Shown: positions 55,600 through 64,000 of the stretch, piece by piece
Layout of the letters: every line of letters starts with the position of its first letter
How positions within the stretch are numbered: position 1 is the stretch's first letter
Origin: Adiantum capillus-veneris
Lineage: Eukaryota; Streptophyta; Polypodiopsida; Polypodiales; Pteridaceae
Length of the DNA stretch: 64,000 bases
Reading direction: 5' to 3'
Assembly (NCBI GenBank): GCA_014529385.2
Contig: CM043942.1
Location: forward strand, 19,543,991-19,607,990
The notes under the pieces: generated by a model
What the model was told of the DNA's origin: nothing
Seen by the model: the letters and a program-made list of their open reading frames with translations, nothing else
Database searches by the model: none
Made by a program: the position numbers and the translations under genes

Positions 55600-57342
55600 T
55601 GTAGCGGCCTAAGGAGTAAACCTTGTGTGGCTCCCAAATTATAGCTCGCAATCTTTTTCCAAGAAGAGTTTGTTGTGCATCCCATGCCTTTTTGGACTCT
55701 TTAGCCTTAGCTGCATCCTCTTTCTATCGTTTTTGTGTTGCCTTATCTGCAAGAGTTTGCCTTCACTTTTGCTCCTTCCCTACCTTTTTGTGCTCCTTTG
55801 CTTTTGCTATCTCGTCTTTTTGTGCATTCTTGGCCTTCATAGTGTCGATATATTGCGATGAAGTGAGTATGAGACTATTGGTGTAGTCAACAAAAGCCTC
55901 TCAAGCTGCTCTTTGAACTGAAGCTTCTCTCATTGGGACTTGCAAGAGGTTAATGATATGGCCCTTCTCTGTGGAATCCTTTTGACTACCTTTGTTATGC
56001 CCATTCTCGTTGCTGTATCTCCTAATTTGATGGGTTGGCAATTGTTTTCCCTCTTTCGCATTGCTTGTCGTATCTTGTACATGGTTTGGATAGTGTAGTG
56101 CAGCGGGTATGTTACCATTTGTTGCAGCTACATCTTGCATGTGAAGCTTTGAACTGTAATGTGGCTTGTGTAGACTATGTACCCTTCTTGAATGTAATCA
56201 TGTTGACCACCTCCATCTTGAGCACTACCAAGCTGTTCTTGGTTTGCCAAGATGTTCAAAGCATGGACTGCTTCTTCTTTGATGTCTTCCCTTATTGGCG
56301 TATTTGGAACCTGAGACAAATTGTCCTCCTCAATTCCTTCCTCCTTGTTTGCCATTTTCCTCTCTGTACTAATGTACATGCATGGTATGCCATCAAATTT
56401 GTAGGTTGTGTTGTCTAGAGGCCAGATTCCTGTTGTCCTGAAGCCTACCTTGATGTTGTGCTCATTGAAAGATAGTTGTTTTGCTTTTGATGCAATGGTT
56501 GCGAGCTCTCTCTTGCTTGCTTGAGATGAAGCTGTTTGGTGCTGCCAAGCTTGTCTTTGTTTTCGGAAATTTACCTTCAAAGACTTAAGAACAGAGACAT
56601 CCAATGGTTGCAATTTGTGTAAAGTGTGGGCTGGTAAGGTAAGAATGTCGATGCTGGCATGATAGGCTTTGCTTACAACCACTAGTGACACGTGACTACC
56701 ATGACCATATAAAATGAGCACATGCAATCCCATGTCCTGACCTATGAATTTATTGAAATGCTCAATCCAAGCCTGAAATAATTCTCTGATCATCCATGCT
56801 TTCTTTTGCATTGTCATGGCTGCACCTTCTTCATAGTCTTCGATGTAGTTTCCAATCATACGGTTGCCCTTGAATATGTAGAAAGAGGGAATGGCTTGTC
56901 CAGTTGCATTGACGCAACATAAGACAGTGAGCCACTCCCTTGAGTCACACGTGAGGCCATACACTGACCTCGTAACTTTCCTTGCAAGAATCTTCATTCC
57001 CTTATCTCATGATCCTTGAAATCCAGACTCATCAGCATTCCATATGCTGGTAGGTGGATAGCTACTTTTTGAGTAAATCTTCTCTAAGTTCTCATAGAGA
57101 CTTTTGACTATATCTGGGTGAAACCTTGTAGCTCTTGATTGATCCAAACCTTCACAAACTCCAATACAAGATCTGGATGTCTCGTTTGAAAACCATCCCA
57201 CCAACTCCTTCCTAGAATGCCGTTGGTGAAGAGTGTTTATAGTGTTTGACAAATTTTTGCAACTTTCAACTTTACATCTATTATAGCTACCCCATAATCT
57301 GAATGAGACTTTTTGAATATCCACTCTAGCAGCAAAGCTTCT
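55600..57342 (-). pseudogene. pogo-like transposase, C-terminal (DDE) half
   Basis: Starts by repeating the last 65 bp of the N-terminal half (LLLEWIFKKSHSDYGV), then, across frameshifts, SRATRFHPDIVKSLYENL and WNADESGF (first Asp). The 289-codon piece (56128-56997) gives SFYIFKGNRM, LILYGHGSH (second Asp changed to Tyr) and HKLQPLDVSVLKSLK (third acidic residue Asp). It ends in a Lys/Ala/Glu-rich coiled-coil tail with stops (55600-55890). DDE transposases cut and join DNA; this one lacks a catalytic Asp. Confidence 0.78.
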
Positions 57343-57359
57343 TCTTCTTACTAGCTGCA

Positions 57360-57491
57360 AACTTCGAGTTCGACTAGAAAACTTCGACAAACACTACGAG
57401 GCAGATCTACTTAATAGTTTTTTTGGTGGTTTTACTTTAAGTACTTAAGGTACAACTTACTCTAGCAGGCAGTAGTACTACCATTTTGTAA
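57360..57491. repeat. inner inverted repeat, right arm
   Basis: Reverse complement of 55393-55523. Confidence 0.92.
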
Positions 57492-57600
57492 CTCCTGAAG
57501 TTTTGAAGCTGCAACTTACTCTAGCAAGGTTGTCGTTTTCTATCTCTTGAAGTTTTGAAGCTAAATCCTACTCTAGCCTTGCCTTTTTGTACCTTCACAT
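57462..57600. repeat. tandem repeat of 52-58 bp, about 2.5 units
   Basis: CAACTTACTCTAGCA, followed by CTGAAGTTTTGAAGCT, recurs from 57462; the third unit is partial (CCTACTCTAGCC). The first unit overlaps the inner inverted repeat. Confidence 0.8.
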
Positions 57601-58437
57601 ACAAGATTTGCAATGTCATCTCCGGATCTAGACTCTTTTAAGTGCTATTCAGAGACAAGAATACAATGTCAACAATTAAATCAGTCAAACAATTATCTTA
57701 AAGTTAATGCAAATAATATCATGCTTTCCATGGGTGTACAATTGCTGAGTGAGTGAGGAATTCTCACTCCTTCGTCGGTGTCATGACCACAGGTGTTACA
57801 TGGTTAATGAGAATTGCGATAGCTTGTAAAGCACCCTAAACCTGCAAAAAAATGAGGCATGGGACAGAAAAAACAAAAGTCAGAATTACTATATGGTCAA
57901 GTACCTAACAAGTGCATAAATTGTTGAAGTTGCTGCTACATACCAGAGTAGATCGAGGCTCCAAAACATTTGTGCATCAGTGTGAATGAATAGGACGAGC
58001 TAGAAAGCAAGGCATTGATAATCTTGTAACATGGAACAACTAGGATGTGGAGGAAGGGACTGGAGCATTTGTGGCAGCTCTTGCTTGCTTATGTGGCTGT
58101 CCCAAGCTTGCTTTTGTGGTTGTATCGAGCAGGTAAGTACAAGGCTTCAACATCAACAGGAGCTGGTCGTGGCTTTGACAAGGCATGAGCAGAAGTGAAG
58201 GGGATTCACACCAAAATCGCCCTTAGAGAGTCCACAAGCCCTCACATCTATGCCGCTAAGGAGCTCCTCCTTCCCTGTCCTAGACTTCTTGCTTGCAACC
58301 CCCCTCTTTCAGTGATGCTTCAAATCCGTAATCCCTCTCAATGCGGTGCAATCGAGGATGCAAAGCCGTCTCAAGGCCATAAGGTCAGTAACACTAGACA
58401 CCACCGCCAATGAGATGCAACCTTGGGAACAGACCCA
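57601..58437. other. no gene recognised (inside the transposon)
   Basis: No domain seen in the short frames here. Confidence 0.5.
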
Positions 58438-59008
58438 TCACGAGGATGTGAGACTTGCTGCATGTGACAAACGAGCAGTAGGTGAGGATAATTTTTGACT
58501 TGCATGCAAGTTAGACTTTACAAGTGATGTCCTCACAATTGTGTCCTTAATTTCCTGTGATCGCATAACTGCCTCAGCATCTTGAAATTCCTCAGAACTC
58601 AAGTTGCAAGCCTTTGACATTGGATCTTCCATGAAAGTAGGGAGTGAACTTCTACAAAAGCTCTGGCTTCTGTCATCCACTAACCTTGAAGAAATACTCA
58701 TAATAGGAGCACAAAGATCTGTTATTTAACTGGTTGAGCTCTAGAAGACTACCTGAATAGTGGACATCCGGCAGTGCATCATCGAACTCAGCTGAAACCA
58801 TACCAGTCTCAACATCATCCTCTAAGCATGCAAAAAATGGAGCCTCCTTCCGTTGATTGATGTGAAAAATAGCAAGGCAGCAGCCTTCAAGATGAGCATT
58901 GAGAAGGGGGCGAGATGGAGGTAGGCTAGAAGATGGCATTGGCATGTAGAAGCTCTGCCCAGCCGCACAGTGACAAGCAGATTGTAGTGACGAGCAGTGC
59001 CCAGCCAA
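58438..59008 (-). CDS. unrecognised reading frames inside the transposon
   Basis: Two overlapping minus frames, 58673-59008 and 58438-58701. The first has an acidic segment (CLEDDVETGMVSAEFDDALP) and ends near AAG/GTTAGT (GT at 58684-58683), a good splice donor. The second (SLPTFMEDPMSKACNLSSEE) overlaps it. They may be exons of a cargo or accessory gene, or chance frames. I do not recognise a domain. Confidence 0.3.
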
Positions 59009-59376
59009 GCAGTGAGACGAGCACTAGCATACCACAACTGAAGCACAAGTATTAGATCTTGGGTCAATTAAAAGAGGCTCATGGGAAACTGACGCTCAGT
59101 TTTGAGTCCCAAGGTGGTTTCCTTGGATACCTTATCTTTAACTCTCGTGTGCTCAGCAGACACGTACCAAGGGACATGATGGTCCTCTCACCCACTCCAA
59201 CTTTTATTACACTAGTTAAAAAAAAAAGAGAATTGCAATGTCTAGCGGGCATTGTTTTGGCATCAATTTACTTCCATATGTAGAGGGCCAAGTGGCATAT
59301 TAGTCCATATGTTCAAATGTAGTTTCTAATGAGTTTTAGACTAGTTACATGAGCCTTCATATTGGGCGTCTCTAAA

Positions 59377-59391
59377 CTGGCACCTCTACCC
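59377..59391 (-). repeat. right terminal inverted repeat
   Basis: CTGGCACCTCTACCC, followed by TA. Confidence 0.8.
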
Positions 59392-59393
59392 TA

Positions 59394-59703
59394 TACACAC
59401 TACTTTATATATAAAGACTAGGACCTCAAGTGAAGGGAGGGCATGTGGGACAAGTTCCGCAAGTCCTCCACCATCCCCTTCACACTCACCCTATGGACTT
59501 ACTAATTTTAGCCCTCTCCACCTAGGAAAAGACTAGTTTTAGGATTCCGAGGGCTTTACGTAACCGAATTGGGGGCTGTAAAAAGCACGACACGTCCCTC
59601 TAGCCAAGATGCTTGTTTTGAGCTATCACACGCCATATTCCATGGCTTGGTTTAAAAAGTTGACCAAAAATAACAAAAAATCTGGGTTGTAAATACCTAA
59701 AAA
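59394..59703. other. no gene recognised
   Basis: Spacer between the DNA transposon and the next LTR. Confidence 0.5.
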
Positions 59704-59866
59704 TGTCAGGACACGGGTCCTACGGGCAGGGCCCTACCCTAAGGGGGGGTCACGGACCCCGGCCACGGGCCAGCTAGCAGTGTGGACAGGGGATCCTAGG
59801 GCTAAGAGCCTATAAGTATGGGCGGTTGGGTGGAGGATCCAGGTCTCTAGCTCCTAGGGTTCTTAT
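59704..59866 (+). repeat. short LTR-like segment
   Basis: From TGTCAGGACACGGG to just before a primer site. It holds a TATA-like CCTATAAGTA at 59809-59818. No second copy is in the window, so its limits are inferred. Confidence 0.5.
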
Positions 59867-59868
59867 AT

Positions 59869-59880
59869 TGGTATTAGAGC
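59869..59880 (+). other. primer binding site, tRNA-Met type, one mismatch
   Basis: TGGTATTAGAGC differs by one C-to-T change from TGGTATCAGAGC. Confidence 0.65.
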
Positions 59881-62829
59881 TCAAGGAGGGAGCAGCCATG
59901 GAGGAGGGGATGAAGCATGGCCTTCTCTTCCGTTCTCTCTCTCGATCTCTCTCGCTTGCTCGCCTTCAAGTTGAGGCATGGCCTCTCAAGGGCACGCTAT
60001 CTTGCTCTCCGTTTGTAGACAAGCCGATGGGGCAGGCCGTGGAGACCATCTCCTGTGAAGGGGACGAAGTGGAGGAGACGTGTGCAGAGCCTCTTGAGGT
60101 GAGGGAAGCCGAGGTGCCGACCAAAGCGAAACACCGCGGGGGTGAGCTTGATGGATGCGCGAGGCCTTGAGCAGCAAAACTCGTCATAGGCGCGCACACC
60201 GGGGAGCAACTTGTTGAGCACGGTGTCAGTTTCTTGCGCTCGACTGTCTGCTGCGCCATCGCCATGCCTGGAGTTCGTTTTTTTTTCACACTTAAGCGCC
60301 CAAACGTTTTGGGCCTTAGGGCAATAATTTTAAAAGCCAAGGGAGGGTGCCCATGGGCTAACCCCCCCGTTCACCTCTTCGTTCTCCATGCACGTCACCA
60401 TGCCAAGCCACCGTATGGAGGTGAGCAAACGACGGACCAGTATGGATTTTCCGCATGCAGAATTTCTTGTAAAACTCAAAAATTCACTACGCTTATCAAA
60501 GGCAAGAAACATGCAAGGCATGTGAAGTACATCGATCGTGAAAGCGACCACCTTGTCATAGGATTGGAAGATTCGTCCAAATGCTACTGCATAAATTTGA
60601 TGCAAGGAAGGTACGCATCTCAATAAGGTTAACAATTTTTGTATTTGACTAAAGTTTTCAGGCAAAACGTACACAAATGGTTAACGAATGGTTAACGATC
60701 ACGAGGTTGCTACCAATTGGGACTGTCTTCCAATTGCATTCAGGAAAGTACAGATCATGCCTGCACTTGGTACGGTACAGATGTTGGCATGGCCGACTAT
60801 TTTTTTTAATTTTTTATTTCCTTCCTCGTTTACGCTTTGTTTGATGTTCTTGGGGGAAGCAAGGATCCCTATCTACATATATGTCAACGACAATATTGAC
60901 ATAGATATCAAGGACAAAGTAATCAAGACAAGCAGGTACACAGTACATAATTTGCAAGCTTTTTCTGCTTTTCAGTACATGGGGCCAATTCAACAAGGTT
61001 GATTATCAGTAAATTGGCACGAACATCTGTTTGCTATGAGCATAGACGTATTTATGTGAAGCACGGCCTTCAAAATTGCTCAATTTCGTTTTGAGACTTC
61101 GCATGTTTGGCCAAATCCTTTTAACGGTTTCTATAGTCTGATGGAGGAGGCTTACCACACAGTACTGACGGAGGAACCTTGGTTCCAACTCGTTCGATTC
61201 TTACGACGGCCACTTCATCGGTAGGTGTACTTCATAAGGTACGCAGTTGGTACTTTTATTGCACATGGCGTGATAACTATGGTATGCAATGGGCGTCTAA
61301 GATGGATCGTGAATATCATTCATCAAATCAAGTATGTACGAGATCAAGGTCGAGTCTCTTTAGTATTTATACATCTTGCATTGAGGCTGGCCACGTTTGG
61401 CATATGCTACGAGCATACAAACTTGGGAAGGCTTTAGCAAACTGTTTACAGATTATTTCATTTCGTATACAACGGATGTATATGATACAAGAGGGCGTAT
61501 ACCCATATGCGACAAGTTTCTCTTGCTAGGCAGATTTGGCAATGCGCCATCTTCACGTGAGCTTTCCCTTTGGAATCTCATGACAACTGGTTGCAGCAAC
61601 AACTACCAGGTTAGCCAAGTTAAGTTCTTCTTATTTTTTCCATGTTTACACTTTGCTTGGCAATGACTGTCATTGTGCAAAGCAAAGTGCTTTGGCAATT
61701 ATTCATGAAGCAAGGCTTCTCCCTTGTGCCAAGGTACTGCCCAATGACTTGGGGTCAAGGGCATTGGCACACAAGTTTGGGAAACTAGCAAATTAGGGAA
61801 TATTCGCTCACACAATCCCTACCAGTTTAAACTGTGCAAGGCCCTTATGGTTATGGCTCTCACATTTGAGGCCATCACTTTTTCCAAGAGCTTAAAATTA
61901 TGTATGCACGGCATGCTAGCTAGGTGGATTCCATTCTACCGCCGTCGGAAAAATGCTTCCGCTCTCACACCAGACACTTTGTCAAGGATAAGATACATTC
62001 TGGATTGTTTTTGGGGTTGCTGTCAACATCCAACAACACTTATTTCACAGGCAACGTGCCAATGCTAAGTCATTTTCATACAATCACGACCCCTACAAGG
62101 AAGGTAGATCAAGATGTGATACCTCTCTCAATGAGCGAGTCATATCGGACACTTGTGGAATGCTTATACGATAAGCTGCAAGTCGTGCATAAGATGCGTA
62201 AGAGCACACAGCTTGGACACACACTCTAAAAACTTAAGGAAAGTTCCTCAACCCAGCATGCTTTTCTTCTCTCTCTCTCTCTTTAAGGGAATAATGAACA
62301 TCTTCTAAGAAGCTTTTGATACGTGTTTTGCTAGAGAGTCAGCCTGAGTCAAGGTGCTCTAACTCTCAGCTAGCACATGGATGAGCTGCTACTCAAATTA
62401 GTTTTCATCGGTTTGTCCATTGAACACTAATTTGCATAAGGGCTGTGAGCCACTCAGGCTAAGAGCCAGTGTTAAGCCAAGGGTACGACCCAACTATTGG
62501 CATTCTTTGGGTGATTGTTCTCAAGATCGAACAGATCTACCCAGGGGAGTACACCTCGACGTTAATGGACAAGCAAGAGTCTTGTCATTACGGATGTTTA
62601 GGGTGTCATTTTTGCACTACCTATTCTCAGTGCGACACTCAAGTTGAGTTTTTGAAAATCTTCAATAGCTGATCTCTACAAGGAAGTATAGATGCAGCAA
62701 TCAATTGAGACAGAATGGCTGTCCACAGGAGCTAGGCAGTTCACTTGTGTGGATTTCCTGCTCTCTCTATAGCACTATGGAGTTTCTATGGACATAGTGT
62801 TTTGGGGTACAACCCAGCGGGTGACTGCT
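59881..62829. other. no gene recognised; possible decayed LTR-element interior
   Basis: The open frame 59826-60170 overlaps the LTR end and is not a gag. Frame 61397-61666 contains SKLFTDYFISYTTDVYDTRG, and CAG/GTTAGC at 61608-61613 resembles a splice donor, but no family is recognised. A CT run lies at 62268-62283. Confidence 0.4.
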
Positions 62830-64000
62830 ACATCATCCCATAGGCATTGAGGATCACAGTTGATCTGCCTTGAGGATCACAGTTTGATCTCTCCCAGTTA
62901 GACTTTCAAGGAAAGAATTCCACAATCTACCACGCGGTAGCAAACAAACTCAACTTTTTAAGTTGATTCCAATCAGTATATACACGGTTAACTATGTTGG
63001 TTACCGTTAACTTCTACTTGAGCAATTTCTACAAAGGGTCTTACCGAGGGGTTTGACTACGTAGATTTTAACCAAAGGGGTTGGATTGTGAAGGCAACAC
63101 CCACGGTTCCCAGTGCAATACTGTTTGTTTGTTCAGGTAGGAGATGTGCTCCTCTCCGTTTGCATACGAGTAAGTGAACATTACGTTCAAATCTCCAGGT
63201 ACGCATCTATTGATTTGGTGTTATTCCATTTTTTGTATGCTTTGCTTGTTTTTTTTTCCAGACGTATAAGAACGCTTGAATGTTACAGAGCCATGCCAAG
63301 GGCATGTTAGCACAAAGTATTTTGGACCAAATGTTCAATCTACCTTTTTTGCCTTATGATGTTACGAACCTACTTGTAGGGTTCGATTTGGCACATGTTG
63401 TCACATGGGATACAACATGGTTTAGGAACTCAAGGAGTTCGGTTTAGCCATTCTGGAGCATGATAATGAGGGTCCCTCTCACTCTTGTCGCAAAGTGTTA
63501 TCAGTTACCTCCACACACAAGTACCGCTCGTACTTGATGGATGTCACTTTTCCTGACATCCTTACTAGAGACATATTCCACATGTGGAGAATATGAGTCT
63601 CTAGGACTGACACTGGTGCCCAATTCTTAATGATGTGTCGCGACGAAGTCCCTAGGTGCTGGTCGCATCTGTTCATTAGACCATTCAAAGCACACAGTAT
63701 CAGGTACAATTTCAGTGGCCAGAAATTGTCAGGTACTAAGTACAGACTTGCTGTGATTACAAGTGCTGTGAAAACACCTTAACCGAGGGTTGTTTCTACA
63801 GATAGCAAAGTATGCTACGTTCATGAGAAAGTCTCATGGTTGGTTCCTAGGTGTGACCGGGTTGTCACATTCTTTTATGGTCCAACTTTTGCTGCAAGAT
63901 TTTCAAGTAAGTATAGTGGAAAATCTCGTCATGGAATTGCGGTTCATATATGTTTGTGTTAAATGCATGCACACTAGGTGTTATGGGCCCTAGTGTTTAA
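62830..64000. repeat. dispersed repeat, right copy (inverted relative to 4573-5780)
   Basis: Its reverse complement matches the left copy in ordered blocks, starting with ACACTAGGGCCCATAACACC at the window end. A short tandem duplication (TTGAGGATCACAGTT) is specific to this copy near 62850-62885. It may run past the window edge. Confidence 0.75.

Larger units (their letters stand above)
53646..59391 (+). mobile_element. pogo-like (Tc1/mariner superfamily) DNA transposon
   Basis: Terminal inverted repeats GGGTAGAGGTGCCAG at both ends, each bordered by TA (53644-53645, 59392-59393), the target of this superfamily. Inside are the two halves of a pogo/CENP-B-type transposase. Length is 5.7 kb. 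Stops, frameshifts and a strand-switching rearrangement make it inactive. Confidence 0.8.

Noticed and set aside
55393-57491. Inner 130-bp inverted repeat as the ends of a separate transposon
   Set aside because: No target duplication is visible at its ends, and the transposase 65-bp segment duplicated next to it fits an inversion better. Not fully excluded.
63370-63400. Possible tRNA T-loop (GGTTCGATTTGG)
   Set aside because: No matching anticodon or acceptor stems around it; it lies in the dispersed repeat.

Overview
The window is nuclear DNA of a land plant and consists almost entirely of transposable elements and gene remnants. Evidence for a plant includes Ty1/copia elements primed by initiator tRNA-Met, Ty3/gypsy elements including a dual-RNase-H (Tat-like) one, a gag-pro element primed by tRNA-Asp, long GA/CT microsatellites, and debris of pentatricopeptide (PPR) genes. 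The PPR style (dozens of near-identical repeats) suggests a seed-free vascular plant such as a fern; that is a low-confidence inference. No intact gene of known function is present. The best candidate for a non-transposon gene is a short unrecognised ORF at 8234-8635 on the minus strand.

Layout. 1-4041: 3' part of a decayed gypsy element with a 1.6 kb LTR. 4042-10.9 kb: mostly unrecognised DNA, with one copy of a dispersed repeat (4573-5780), the candidate small gene and a GC-rich island. 10.9-16.3 kb: minus-strand PPR pseudogene array. 17.8-32.3 kb: a nested stack. A PPR fragment is followed by a copia 5' LTR; further in lies a truncated inverted copy of the 1.6 kb LTR; a copia element with TSD ATTAC (18741-30475) is inserted in that LTR copy; and a Tat-like gypsy element with TSD GCGT (19879-26928) is inserted in the copia leader. 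32.4-35.3 kb: minus-strand copia gag and LINE reverse transcriptase remnants. 38.3-43.0 kb: a gypsy element with an extra unrecognised reading frame between primer site and gag. 43256-53352: a minus-strand non-autonomous gag-pro element with TSD GTGCA and four LTR copies, three of them in tandem. 53646-59391: a pogo-like DNA transposon with TA target sites whose transposase is split onto opposite strands by an apparent inversion. 59.4-64 kb: an LTR with primer site, unrecognised DNA, and an inverted copy of the 4573-5780 repeat.

The elements form a record of successive insertions rather than a functional gene set. Two of them (the Tat-like element and the gag-pro element) have decayed almost only by in-frame stops explainable as C-to-T changes (CGA to TGA, CAG/CAA to TAG/TAA), with hardly any frameshift. 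That fits methylated, fairly young copies. The gag-pro element lacks reverse transcriptase, RNase H and integrase and would need a partner; its protease has the same DGG active-site variant as the Tat-like element.
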